Shown here in pieces: positions 25,466 to 38,180 of a DNA stretch of 64,000 nt. Source of the stretch: Odiellus spinosus. Its lineage: Eukaryota; Arthropoda; Arachnida; Opiliones; Phalangiidae. Position 1 is the first letter of the stretch, and each line of letters opens with the position of its first letter. The stretch spans positions 15,169,602-15,233,601 of the forward strand of contig OY987227.1 in assembly GCA_963920705.1 (NCBI GenBank). The letters are read 5' to 3'. The notes beneath the pieces are model-generated. The model worked only from the letters and a program-made list of their open reading frames with translations. It was not told where the DNA came from and did not search any database. A program made the translations under genes and the position numbers.

Positions 25466-28400
25466 TTAATTGCGTCATATCGAATAAAGTTAACATTTGG
25501 ATGTAAGCAAAACGTATAGGCACGTAAAATCTTTTCCACCGAATAAATATACCTGTCCTAAATCGGCATAAATAAACACCTTGTATGTGGGAATAGATCC
25601 TCGCTTTATTTCCCCATGAATCCAAGGACACAAATGGGAACTAAGAGACCGTCATAATGTATATTTAATTTCGAAAAAAGGGTGCAAAAATAAGACTTTA
25701 AAAGCTAGTTTTATTTAACATTATTCAGCAGGCTTGTATCTTTTATTTTAACGTGTAGGGGTATATTTGAGGTAAAGCTTAGAGTCAAGTACCTGTATCA
25801 AACCATCTTATATGTTGTAGTAAACTAACCCTATAATAATAATAATAATATATAGATATCACGAGGGTCATATTACCATTTTGCCTCGCTACCATTGTAA
25901 ACGACCATCCACCATACCATATATTACCGGTTATTTACTGTCCCTGATGACTCTGGGGCGCCTTGGTGCAGGAATTGAATCATGGTTTCTATCATTAAGC
26001 GAGACATCGCGAGGCCTTGATACTGCACATGTCGTATATGTATTTAGTAGTATATACGTTAATTACGGATCCTTTAACACAAAGAGCTAGCTTAGGCGAA
26101 GCTTTAGTGGTGTGTAGGCCAAAATAGAATGGCCTAAGCCATTAACCGGATGTTCCCAACCCTTATCCCCTTTCCTGCCGTAATTATCAAACGAGCTAGC
26201 GCTCCCTCCTAAGACGAGGTTGCTGAGGAATTTAGTTACTAGAGTTTTCAATACGGAAGAATCTTGGTGAGATATAAAATGTATTTATCAAATAGGATAT
26301 CAACGGAAGCGGCGAACCAACGCGTTGAAATCTAAGACTAATTCCAGTTGTACGTACTACTAGGCATAGTAGGTGACAGTGTGCCTTACAGGAAACGCCT
26401 GAAGCGGGGAGAGAGATAAAAGGCGCTTGCGTAGTGGTAATGGAGAGATCTAAAATTATATCATTAAAAGACATTTTCATATAAGTTGAACGAATATACG
26501 CTGTATGGAAAACGAACTAAAATTTTCAAGAGTCAAGCTTCAAGGACTTTCCTTAAGGGGGAATAATTTTGTATAATTTGAATTTTTATTTTTTGTTTAA
26601 AAAGACCTTGAATTTCATATATTTTGATAGTTTGATAGGGTATGGAAGGTTATAAGGGTATATAAAACTTGTGGGTTGTATATCCGTTTAAAATCAATAT
26701 ATTTGAAGCCCAATATCCAATACGTGTCTAAACTGTCATTCAATCATTTATATCAATAAAGATATACTAGTATATAGGATTAAACTTGATAGATAATATA
26801 TATATGAAGGAAATTAAATTTTAAAAGATTCAGGCGCTGTTCAGACTGTTCTTATATCTGGTAATAAACTAAAAATATCCATCCACCGTTTGTTTGTTCC
26901 CCATATATAAAGTGCCAAAGATTTAAACTAAATTTTAAAACTATTATCAAGGTATTATTTAATATTTTCAAGGGGAATTTAACATGGTGAATTAAACCCT
27001 TATAACCAGTTGGCTTTAACATAACAATATGTAATAATAAATGGTATTTTCACAAGAGTTAAAAATTGTGTGCTACACTTGTTCAAAATTTAAAATTAGC
27101 CAGAAACAATTGTTTTGGTTCAATGGCAGTTTTTGTATTAAACTAAATTTACTATCGAATTAAGTATCACTTAATTGCAAGTAAAACCACCAAACCGAGG
27201 GTTCAATTTTGTGATTAAAGATTTTGTTTACAAATTTAAATTTTAATTTCCCTTATAGAACTTCCCGCAGACACTTGAGTCAGATGTACACATATTTTAA
27301 CTCTTTGAACTTTACATTCCGTCCAAGTGTATCTCGATTGAGTTTGGCATTTTGTCTTACCCCTTGGTCAAAACCATGGAAGTGTAATAATCTAAAATAT
27401 TTATTAGTCCGCTATCTATAATTAAACAATGAGATGACAATGTGGTTTAAAAGAAACTTGCTTATAATATACAACAACCATACATTAAAACCAACACCCA
27501 TCACCTGTCCAATATAGGTCAAAGGGGGCGTAGAAAAAAAGAATTGGAGGAAAGGCAGAAATAAAAGAAAGACTGGAACGTTATTTTTACCCACACTAAA
27601 TCGATTTCGTGTTGCCTAGCCCCTATTTTCAGAAAAAGAAAAAAAAAAAAAAATAGAGCTGGCGTTGCCCTTACAGATTCTAGAGAAAGCTATTTTCTTT
27701 CTCAACACACACACAAGAAGACGCATACATATATTTTAGCTTCCAAAACCCAAAGGGATTGGGGTGGTTGTAAAGATTGCTTCGCGTTTAAAATTCAAAT
27801 CAACTCGAGATTTCAACGCGTTGGAACCTAGGCTTCACTCTATCTCTATAAATGATAACAAGGGTAGCAAAGAAACCTAGCTTTTAACGTAGTGTAAACT
27901 AAACCCAATCGATTATTCCTTTTCGAAAAGTAAAGGGTTCGGCGCTGGGCTATACCCTAACCCTAACTTTCCCAAGTTTCCTTTCTATATAATATTTTCG
28001 ATTCTTAAAAAAACCTATGGGAGTGGTAAATATAAGTAAAAGTGCAACATTTTTTCCTTTTTCCCCCGCTTTCACGAAGCTTGAAGTAAGAAAAGAGTTT
28101 CCAAGAGTAATAAGGATGGAGATAAGGCCATTATTATGACCTGACCTTGAATTTCGGATGAGAGAGATGATTTTTAAAAGAATGGGCAATGAGTCAATGC
28201 GATGGTTTTCCAATGGTAATATTTTTCTGCGAAATAGGCTTAATTATGTATGTACGAAATCAAGATAAAATAAATTGGGAAAATCTGTTTGGCCAGCTGG
28301 TTTTTCATTATCTTGAAGCAATGGCGCGATTCAGCGAGCGGCAACCGCGGAATTCCTAAACCCATGGTTCGTTGAGTTTTGTCTCAATCCTATCTGGATT

Positions 28401-30264
28401 CTGGATAAGTACCTACACTAGTACCCTATACTGCCGTTTTAACGCGGTTCCAGTCATCAACTACATCTCTTAATTTAATTTATGGCCGGCGTTTAAGGTC
28501 TAAGTATCTAAAATATTAGTGATACTAGTGATATCATTTTTGTTGAAGTGGAATTGGCAACTACGCACTATTTTAGTAACTTCTTTATCGAGATTTAATA
28601 CTAATCACGCATTTATTTCAGTAATTACTTTCTGCAAAATAAATCGAAATGTTATTAAAAAAAAAGCCCAAAAACCGACCTAATATACAGTCTAGACAAC
28701 TATATAGAACTTCTCAAGGGCGTATGGTTTAAAACTTTAACTAAAAAAGGTAATCTAATATTCAGAGGGACATAATATACACGCTAACATCACGACTAGC
28801 CGGCACGGAGCCCTGTCGGTTTCGCCGAGTTTAACAAAATTAAGGAGAGTGCGAGAAGCAGTTTTTAAAATAAACCGACCTCATTTTTTAAAGGTTTTTA
28901 TTTACACTATAAAAAAACTAGGACTAACTTAGCCTAAGAGGTATTGAATTACGAAATCCTACTCCTCCAGCTTTTAAAGTTATTCTAACCCTTGGCTCTC
29001 TCATTCTTTCAAGACTAAAAATTTATTAACCGAAAGGGGCCTAACGGACGGGGAAATGAGGAGTGGGAAAAGCTTATCAACGTCTGCGGGATGTCTGAAA
29101 AACGACAAATTACTCCAGGAAGCTCAAGCTGTTTATCATCTTTCTTTTGGATGTTACTCAAAAAAATATTTTCCTAACCCTTTCACCATTCCAGTTAACG
29201 CGGAAATAGTCAAACGTATCTCTTTAAACTTCGTTAAATTATAAGCTCGGAAGACCGTAAATAAAACTTTGTTTACGGTTTGTTAGGCCAATTAAAAGTT
29301 AGGCCAAACAACCAGCTCTTACGATTTGATTAGTCTTAGCTAAAGTCAATATTTTCTAGGTTGTTAGATAAACCTAACTAACCGCGAATACACAGTTATT
29401 CAACTGAGAAATATTTATTCTTGAATGATAAAATTAAATAATTGTATTTAATTTAATGTTTATTCCTTAAGATTGATGTAGATCAAAGGTAAATTTCTAA
29501 CTCTGACCTATAATTATAAAATGGTGTAGAAAAGCACCATAATAAACACGCTACCTTTAAATTACGCGTACTTTTTAAGTGTAAAACGTAATATAAAATT
29601 ACTATATACGTTTAAACAGTCCAATAATAATTACTACGTTTAAAGTTTCAACCCAATAAATGTAAACAACACGATGAGTTGCGCCTTAGGTTGTCGAGAA
29701 GTAAAACGAATATTGAAAGTACAAATCAATATTTAGGCAAGTTTCCTAAGATTACTACAAAACTATACGCAATTTAAATATAAAACTTCGTATAAACTGT
29801 ATACGTAGATACGGAAACCATTAAAATTTGTTAGTTTTCTCTTAAAAGCGAGAACTAATTCATAAATATGAGAGAGATGAGTGGCCAGAGCTCTTAAAAG
29901 TGGAAAGCGGATTGCGTAAACGACGATAAACACACACTAAACTTATAAATAGAACTTAGTAAGTCATTCCCCGATTTTAAGCCAAAGAAATACACTCTCT
30001 CTAGCTTCTAAGCCAAAAAAATATATTTTACGATTATATAGGCAAGGTTCACTGAAAACTTTTAACTAAAATAAACTTCCTTTAGATTTTCTCTAGCAAA
30101 TCTTGAGTCAGCTTGTACTCGTATTTACCACTCACTCTGCAAAATTTAAAACTTAATTTGCGAAAACACTCAACGAAAACAAGCGCGTGATTATTGATTA
30201 TCAACAAGAACTAATTTATGAAAACTAAGAACGTAGGAAGAGGGATATCTTATGTTTCCATTAA

Positions 30265-30630
30265 AGGGAGAATGCAACCTAACAAAGATTTTTTTCATCG
30301 ATTCCTTATCGTTTAAATAGGCCTAATCCACCAGTAAAAAAATCAATATTAAACTAGAAATAAATTTAAAACTTACCCGGAAAATAGGTTTATCTGGATT
30401 TCTTCGCTTTGAAAGGCCATCGACCAACCGAATGTTATTGGAAGTGTCGCCTTAACGATGGCCGTTTGCTCATTGGTCGCTGACCCATCAATGCGAAGAA
30501 ATTCAGGATCTCCATGAATCCAGCTAAGCCTATTTTCTAAATAAGTTTTAAATTGATTTCTATTTGAATATTTGTTTGTATATTTTTTTTACTGGTATAT
30601 ATTAGGCCTATTTAAATTATAACGAATCAA
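30265..30630. mobile_element. Palindromic MITE, TTAA-type family, copy lacking its right terminus
   Basis: Begins AGGGAGAATGCAACCTAAC after TTAA (30261-30264), then TTTAAATAGGCCTAATCCAC as in the 11.5 kb copy. The arms fold on each other: GGAAAATAGGTTTATCTGG against CCAGCTAAGCCTATTTTCTA, and TTTCTTCGC against GCGAAGAAA. The right terminus fades at about 30630, where a different element end starts. Confidence 0.75.
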
Positions 30631-30633
30631 TAA

Positions 30634-30782
30634 AGCTACATTCACACACTTTGAAACAGTTTTAAATTTAAAACCATTTTTTGAATGTTAAAATCGAATT
30701 TTTTGGTTGAAAGATTATCTAGAGTTTACCCCCAAAATGTTCTAGTTAAAACGATTTTAAAGTCTCTAGATTAACGTGATTC
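30634..30782. mobile_element. CTACRTTCACAC-type palindromic MITE, copy 2
   Basis: The left end GCTACATTCACACACTTTG is followed by AAACAGTTTTAAATTTAAA and TTAAAATCGA, parallel to the copy at 57939. The right part AAACGATTTTAAAGTCTCTAG mirrors the left arm. It directly abuts the TTAA-type MITE. Ends are somewhat diverged. Confidence 0.6.
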
Positions 30783-31609
30783 AAATTCTGTAAAACCTGA
30801 GGTGGATTAATCTACAGGGGGATAAATAAAGTACTATAATTTTACAAATCCTTTAGCTTATAATCACAAATAAAAAATACGGAAGTAAAAAATTAAACAA
30901 AATAAAAATCCCAGTGGAACGATTACTGGTATAAAAGAAAGTGTATTTACAAAATAGCTTACATTTAATTAAATTCCTAGATAAAGATAAATAAGCAGAA
31001 AGAAAAAAAAATCTGCCTTAATTTGATCATTACCCCACCACAGAAGGCCATTAATAAAATGAGTTATTGCGTGAATGGCCCTGCTTTTATGTCATTAATT
31101 TACTAGGTTTTTTTTTCCTCTCTCTTCCAACATACAATGTCGGTATATGCCTAGCAATTTTTTACTCTCATCTTCCACTATCGTTCGATGGTGTGAGTTG
31201 AAACCATAAAGGCATATGTACAGTACCGACTAAACCTATAACTCCTAGTGTAGTAAAAGATATTACGAGGCTCAATATAAAAAGATAACGGTTGAAGCGT
31301 AAAAAAGGGTCAAATGGTCTTCGGAATATTGCATTAAACCCTTGAGACCAAGAAAAACGTGAGCGTTTAAAGGGGATTAGGAAAGAAACATGAAAGAAAA
31401 TAGAATATTTAGGGCTTTACTAGAGAAATTGTTAAGCCTACATCGTGATATGACGCAGTTAAAAATTGTTATAAAGATCCAGCAGCTTAAAACAGCGAAA
31501 CTACCCTATTGTTTGAAATATTATATACCCCGGAGCTAGGCCCGTCTTTTTAAAACCAAACCACACTATTATAAGAATATTTTAGTATAAGAAACGGATA
31601 TATCGTACA

Positions 31610-31700
31610 GAGTCTTTTTACTCGGGTTGGAACTAGAGGTACCAAGAGCTTCGTAAATATTTCTAGTATTTCAGCTCCAAAACGGCGAAATTGACACCAG
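31610..31700. repeat. TTTTACTCGGGTT dispersed repeat, copy 1
   Basis: TTTTTACTCGGGTTGGAACT, AAGAGCTT and TCCAAAACGGCG appear in the same order as at 34376-34445. The minus-strand frame across it gives no recognisable protein. Probably two copies of an old interspersed element. Confidence 0.5.
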
Positions 31701-32695
31701 ATTACCACATCCACAGCGCCACGACTAACGTCACACCATCCCTTTCGGTAATCTGATGTCAAGTTCGACTTTTGGACGCTGAAGAAGTGAAGATATTTTG
31801 GAAGCGCCTCTTTTTCCTACCCGAGTAAACAGATCCTGAGATTACAGTTGATTTATTTCAAACTTAAAATAATAAATAAAAAATAAAATATCTTATTTTG
31901 AATAATTATAAAAGCTTCGATCAAGAGAAATAAAAAGCCGTTTTTTCTTTGGCATACCTATCAACTAAACCGTTTTAAAAATATTCCAAAACCACACCTT
32001 AGAATGTGTAATTAAGCAAAGTTTTAGGTGAAAGTTAAAAAAAAAAAAAAAATTAAATGACGAGAATAAATTAAAAATAAATTTAAAAAAATTCCAGGAA
32101 TGCGTCAAAAATTGAAACTTTCTTTAGAGCAAAATCGGTAGTCCCCGCTTTCCTTATTGGTAATTTCGCCTTCAGGCGTCTTACTCCCGCGAAATATCGA
32201 ATGATTTATTCTTTCCTCTTAGCCGAACTTCCACATAAATTGCGTAATCATTTCAGGATTTAGATTTCTAGATATCTTTGGAATTTTTCCTCGACCGGGG
32301 GATCAAATTTGCAACGCGGTGAGCCCTCCCTGCCAACACCCACGGACAGTTTCATCTCCCATTAAAATAAATAACTCGATATCCTCATTTAGAGAAAATA
32401 AAAACGCCCTAAGATATATTTATATATCGATAATATAACTGACAAGAAACCAGTTTACGATTCAACTCTCAAAAACACTTATAAAATGCAATAAATAAAA
32501 TACTTTGTAAGGATTTTTTTTAAGTCCAATTACGTGACCTAAATCATTTACAGTCGATTAATCTTTGAATTATAATCTAGTCTAATAATAAAATATAATT
32601 TTAGCGTATAAGTAGTACGATATGGGCTTAACTCTAAAAAAAGGTCATGACAGCGCGACCTTTTTAAATTTATTTTAAAGTTCAAATTTTCTTAC

Positions 32696-32812
32696 CTGAT
32701 AAACTTTAAGATCAGCGTAGTCAACGAAATCTCGTTGTCTATCTACCAAATACTCGACAGGCTTCTGTTTGTGCTCGTTGAGACCGGCTTTATCGATCAA
32801 AGACTTGAAATT
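32696..32812 (-). CDS. KDM3: KDM3-family H3K9 demethylase, internal exon (N-terminal region)
   Basis: This is an internal coding exon of 117 nt encoding 39 residues, phase 0 at both ends. It is bounded on the minus strand by a cag acceptor after a pyrimidine-rich run and a gtaag donor. The peptide starts NFKSLIDKAG, contains PVEYLVDRQRDF and ends ADLKVYQ. From memory this lines up with the segment of human KDM3B reading LTFTPLVDKLG...PVEFFGDREL, and with JMJD1C LTFKPLVERN...AVEFLVDKQLDF. The region lies just before the Tudor/SH3-like part of the N-terminus, far upstream of the C-terminal JmjC domain. KDM3 enzymes remove mono- and dimethyl marks from histone H3 lysine 9 in the nucleus using Fe(II) and 2-oxoglutarate. 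None of the catalytic residues are in this window. The next exon downstream is at 4285-4494, and no upstream exon was found. Only the family is assigned; the paralogue (KDM3A, KDM3B or JMJD1C type) is not resolved. Confidence 0.85.
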
Positions 32813-33639
32813 CTGCGAAAAAGATAGAAGGAAAAAAATTTGATTAAATTTAATAAAAAGTTGGAAAGAACGTGACTTTTGAATTAATAATAAAGCATCT
32901 TCCTAAAGCTTCATTTCCGAATAGAAAATGACATTATACGAAATTTTTAATAAGAATTTTATAGGAAGCTTAATGCTGTATTAAATAAAACAGAAAAAAG
33001 GTTTAGAAAAAAAGCTTTTATAACTTTCAAACAATCGCAATTTTAAAAGTCTTATAATTTAATAACTAACTACGTAAAATTTACTTTAGATCAAGTAACT
33101 CTTACGAAATAATTTTAATAATTAATATAGAAAAATTATGCAACCATACTTTTAAATTTTAACGAAAACCTTACTATTAAGTTAAAAATTAAAATAATAT
33201 TTAAATTATATGGTTAAAATTTCTGAAATATAGCACCAAATATTTAAGACTGATAATAATTAGAATATGTACGACATATTAGAATATTCTAAACGTGTTT
33301 GTGATTCAAAATTAGTATGCTGAACTTAATCCTCTTGATCCTATTCATGCAGGAACTGGTAATTCTAGCACCACTATATACGTGATTGAAATTCAATAAC
33401 CCTAGCTGATAAGATTTAATCGATTAGAGGAAGGGGAGGATTGGGAGACGTTTAATTTATATTTAGATTAATTCTATAAGGGAATGCAATTTAAAACCCG
33501 ATCAACGACGAACGCGAGATATTCGACCTCCAGCCAAATTACAATTAATTTGAAAACGCTAAAATGAATTTGAAACTCCCGTTTACAATTAAAAAAAATA
33601 TATATATTTTAATGGTTCTATAGTATTGAAATACCCTCT

Positions 33640-33783
33640 ATATATCGAACACGGCCAGTTGCTAAGGCTAATTGTTACATGCGACGGGTAACCGGAAACA
33701 AGCCAGAACACAAAGGCCCCAAAAGCTCCAGTGTGCGTGATGCAGTAACCATACATAATGGGGGCATGATTTTCCACAACTAA
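33640..33783 (-). other. Possible second exon paired with 33859-34021, unassigned
   Basis: After the acceptor taagatttag the in-phase continuation reads LWKIMPPLCMVTASRTLELL and reaches a stop in TTACAT (33675-33680 region). Another frame, reading NHAPIMYGYCITHTGAFGAF, stays open across the same DNA. That two frames look protein-like weakens the case. A 75 bp intron would be plausible for an invertebrate. Function unknown. Confidence 0.15.
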
Positions 33784-33858
33784 ATCTTAATTAGAACAGA
33801 GAAGTAGGATGGAATGGAAAATAAGATACGGAATACTACAGAGAGCTTAACCCCATAC

Positions 33859-34021
33859 CTGACAGTGTAAATTTACTGGCATGCACATATAGTGGTTAAC
33901 CAGAACTAAGGCATTAGGTGCCACCTTGCAGACGAAAAAACCTTGAGCTCTGCCTTGGAAAGTCGTTTCCAATAAGGAAATGGCTTTACAATCTTTGGCC
34001 CTGGTATAGTTAAGTGCATCA
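33859..34021 (-). other. Candidate minus-strand exon, unassigned
   Basis: Between a tgcag acceptor and a CAG/gtatg donor, one frame is open and reads DALNYTRAKDCKAISLLETT and later FFVCKVAPNALVLVNHYMCM. It is cysteine-containing and protein-like, and G+C is above the surroundings. Only 75 bp further on, a second acceptor (taagatttag) opens a further stretch (33640-33783). I do not recognise the family and it does not match KDM3. The length is within chance for this composition, so it may be a decayed mobile-element gene. Confidence 0.25.
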
Positions 34022-34375
34022 CTGCATCTTGGTTAAAATACACTGCCGATCATGGCCAACCCTGTTTATTTCTCCAGAATAAAGAGCAACCTCCTAAAAT
34101 ACTAAATCATGACTAAACATTTCAAAAATCAGATCTAGCTAGCTTTACTAGAATCCAAATTTAAACCAACTTTAAACGTAAGTGACGTAACCAAAGCTTT
34201 CATAAAAGTTAAAGTTTCACAATGAATTAATTTTGTACCCACGAAGATATCACTGTATCATTAGCTTAAAGTTCTATACTGTGTTTCAGGGATATTTTCT
34301 TAATGGTTAGAATCAATCGGAACAGCAGACAAATTTTGTGGAGATAAACTACAGTTAAATACTAATAAGGGTCCT

Positions 34376-34445
34376 TTTACTCGGGTTCAGGCGTAGGAGC
34401 TTTTAAAATATCAACGCCAAAACGGCGCCTTTACCAACAGATACT
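34376..34445. repeat. TTTTACTCGGGTT dispersed repeat, copy 2
   Basis: CTTTTACTCGGGTTCAGGCG, AGGAGCTT and GCCAAAACGGCG parallel the 31.6 kb copy in the same orientation, with a shortened middle. Confidence 0.5.
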
Positions 34446-37400
34446 GCTTGAATGAATTTTATCTAGTACTGGCGACCTCTTGTCCAAATAGAGTGAGCGA
34501 AATTTAAGCCTTGGCTTGGTAACCAAGAAACTGAAGAGAGTAATTTCACGAAAACGTCATCAACTAGAAAGGTTCCTCCCATATCTGAATAAGTAACTAC
34601 ATAATGCGTAATGATATACGAGTGATTTTCTCAGCCTGTGTTATGTCCCTCAATTATACAGTTTATTTTCAGAACATTTATAAATAGATCTAAGCCATTG
34701 TGAGATTTTTTAATATTACTAAAAGTTGTATCGGTGTTGAATCACCCGGACAGAGAACACTATTAACCCTTTAAAAACAAAGTAAAGAGAACTTATTTAA
34801 TATTCAAAGCTCGTTCTCGAAATATACATTAAAACGACCGCCAATGCAGCGACGGGGAAACAAAAGATATCGTGCCAATAACTCGTTAAGAGGAGAAATA
34901 TTCTAATTTCTGGGTCATAATATACATCAAAGGAGCCTCTAAAAAAAGGAAAGCAACATCCGAATTTTTAAACGTTTCTTTTAACAAAGACCCGGCATGC
35001 ATCCACGTTTCAAAGTGCAACGTATAATAAAACAATTCGTGAATCGTGACGTAAATACATCAGCCCTTATATAGCAAAGTTTCGCGGAAAATATTTTACG
35101 AACCATTTAACTCTTGGTCTAGGGGTCTAACCTCGAGAGAAAGAATCTCCCTCCCCCCTCAACCACCAAAAATATAATTTATGTAATAAAAAAAAAAAAA
35201 AGAAATATTCAGCCTTTTCTCACGAAATGGACGAAATTATGAAAATTATTTCCACGCTTACGCCTTTGAGATAAAAAAAAATGAAATGGTGTTAAAGGTT
35301 CCAAGATGTTGCTAAGCCTAAAACTTACAAAATTCTAAATTGTTGTTGCTAAGGGCGATTTGGCTTGATAAACCATATCGTTAAGCTGCAATTATTCAGC
35401 ATTTAAACTTAAAACATAGATAAGCCTAATTCTATAATGCTAAGCCTAATTCTTCGAAATTCAAACTTCAAGCCTGTTTTGTTAACCCTAACTTAAACTT
35501 CAGAAATTTATGGAATCTTTTTTTCGATTTAAACAAAGATAACGTATCTATAACTCTATTTTTAACGAGTTTTACCTCAATTCATTTTAAATGCGTAAAA
35601 AAATAACAAGAAAAAAAAACCCGGATTACCGGCGGTAATTTACAGTCAAGTTTGTTGGCCGGTGAAAAGGTTATATATCTTTATCGATAGAAATTTGAAT
35701 AATCACGAAAGCTAATTGACGAAACGTCTTTCATAATTCATTAGGAATCACTAGAGATAATATTAATGAATGAATATATTATTTAAAGATCAAGAGTCCC
35801 CCAAAAGATAAGAAAAAAAGTGGTAAACAAGTTTAAAAGCTTCTTGGGATTTTTTTTTAAACGGGGCCCAGAAAAATACTAAATAACTAATTCATTTATG
35901 AAACCCAAGAACAAAGGATGTAATCCCCTAATCTAACTCCACCTTAATCTCTAGAGGTAAATAATTAAGGATATATATTGTAGTCAATCCAGAAATTATA
36001 TTTCATAGATTATACATTATTAAAATAAGTTTCATCATTGAAAAATCTGTCATTTTCGATCATTTTCTCGCTCAATTTAGAACTTGCCCATGACTAAAAG
36101 CGTTCAAACAGATCTGTCTTTATTAAAAATCAAATGGGCTTGGCTAATTCGGAGAGAAATTGTTTTTCTTCTAACTTCTAATATAATGGCTTTTGAAGTT
36201 GACTAAACTAAAAATAAGCTTTAAAACACCATTAGTGAAACAAAATTCAAGACTAATCCCGTTGTTTACCCGAAAAGCCTATTATAAAAGGGATTTAAAA
36301 TAAGAACATCTTGGACGATAAGCCTTCTAAAGTTGATATAAAATTTCTCCATAGACAGCGAGAGGACAGTATCGGAGATTTCCGAACAAACAAAACTTCG
36401 GAGACTCATTATTATTTGCAAGATTTAACATGTTACAAGGCTATATTGCAATAGAATTTTTCAGCATTCAAACTCGATATATAAATTCATTCAAGAGCAT
36501 TCAAATCTCAAGCGTGCGTAATTATTTTAAATCAAAGATTATCAAATCTCATGGACTTTTGAATAGTTTTACACTTATATTCTTCCTCTTCCGTTAATGT
36601 TACTTATGATAGATGACAAAGGCACGGCAGATAATGTTTTTAACATTCATATATTGTAATAACGAATATATAGCCTTAGAAATAATAATGGTTATAAACT
36701 TTGAGCGAGAAATATATATTAGTATACAAAGTATATTATACATAAACCGCTTTTTAAGGGGGTATATAACGTAAACGTGATATAAATATGTATGGCAGAC
36801 CTACTTTTCTTTCTTCCACCCTGCACAACACTGCCAAATAAGTACAACAGAAAATGTTGGTGTGCCCTGCGCGTCTCGCGGGATTTTAAAAACGTGATAT
36901 ACATAAGATATAGAGAGAGCAAATGGGAGGAATGAATGGTGCCACCCGCGGGTGAAGAGGACGTTTCGGATCGCTGGGCAAGGCTATATGGTCTCCTTTT
37001 ATATACAAATGGGAAAGATAATGATCTGTTCCGGAGAAGTGCAAGAAATGTTTCTGTTTACTAGTTTTTAAGCATCGTGAACCACTAATAATAAGATTAA
37101 TTGCTTTTAAAAAATATGATAAAATATTGGAGAAATATTATAGAGCAGCGGAGATATGGTATTATAAAACTTTGTTCACGCTTTGAAAAAAAAAAAAAAA
37201 AAATGAATATTTTCCACAGAAACAGGTTGATTTTCGTTAGTTCCAAGCAGAGATCTTGCGACGTTGTTAAGACCTCTGGTTCCATGGTTGGGAAAAGTAT
37301 AGATAATTCTATAATTTATCCCAACCTTGAAAAAGGCAACATTTTCCACAGAAACAAGTTCCTTTTAACGGCACTTTTTCTTAGTTTCAAGGTTGTTTTA

Positions 37401-37519
37401 TAATATACCAACTATTAAAATAATTTTCAAGGTAAAACAGTTTTGCTCCAAAAATCTTATTTTCCAAATTATCTAATTCTTTGAATATGGCGTAACTTAT
37501 AGCATATTTTTGTTAGGTC

Positions 37520-37620
37520 CTACTTTTGCACACACTGTTTACCGTTAGAGGACGCTTATGAAAGCTAAGTTAGACATCTTTATCTATTAAGATAGATGCC
37601 CATTGTTAACAGTAGTAGCA
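37520..37620. repeat. GTTAGAGGACG element, copy 1 (one arm missing)
   Basis: CTGTTTACCGTTAGAGGACG and ATCTTTATCTATTAAGATAG followed by ATGCCCATTGTTAA match the complement of 56384-56470. The other end stops at TCCTACTTTTGC, so one terminal arm is absent. Confidence 0.65.
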
Positions 37621-37779
37621 TCAATCCAATTAACCCTGGTTACAAAGTTTGTTAATATTTCCTCTTAATTTTAATTTTGTCTAAAGCCGATTTCACATCA
37701 ATTTTAATATTGTCATACTAAATTTTTAATGTTATAAATTATTCCAAGGTCTTTCAACTTCATCAAAACGTGTCATGTA

Positions 37780-38180
37780 AGCTCGCTTTTCCCGATAAAG
37801 GCGTGGAGTGGAGAATCGGAACGGGGATGGATTCGTATAATGTTAAAATTCAGAGAAACTCTACGCTTCGCCGAGTTATAGCTATGAAAGTGCATGAGAA
37901 GTAGGAGGAGGAAAGTGGGAATGCGAGCGGTGAAGAGGAGTAGAGTAGGAATTGTGGAAATTGCCAAGAGAATGCCTGTATGGCCGCAACCACGCTCACT
38001 TCTGTATTATTATTATTGCCGAAGGGGAAATGGCTATGAGAGTATGAAGCTTATGTATAGAAACCGGGGGATGCAAGGGAGGGTTGGAACCAACGACGTC
38101 CGACGAAACTCGGCATCTGGGAAATGCATTTCTGGTTTTGGGGCCACGTATTACGCATTCCTACCTAAGTTTTCAACGTA
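37780..38180. other. GC-richer block with overlapping open frames
   Basis: Open for about 100 codons on the plus strand and about 64 on the minus strand. Peptides are rich in Arg or low in complexity and carry no motif I know. Treated as non-coding composition effect; an old element is possible. Confidence 0.2.

Larger units (their letters stand above)
4495..32695 (-). other. KDM3 intron of 28.2 kb
   Basis: This is the interval between the two recognised exons, starting with gtaag and ending with a run of T and C followed by tatag on the minus strand. No additional exon of the family is expected here, because the flanking peptides are adjacent in known KDM3 proteins. It holds several MITE copies, a 45 bp tandem repeat, homopolymer tracts, an LTR-type primer-binding site and some GC-richer blocks. 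The stretches 5180-8780, 12000-16900, 17240-18530 and 18650-21230 are A+T-rich and show nothing I can name, apart from a repeat-like block near 20.08-20.45 kb. The stretches 26500-28300 and 28850-30260 likewise show nothing I can name. Confidence 0.85.

Noticed and set aside
27949-27968. CCCTAACCCTAAC read as telomeric repeat
   Set aside because: Only about two units; too short to be more than chance.
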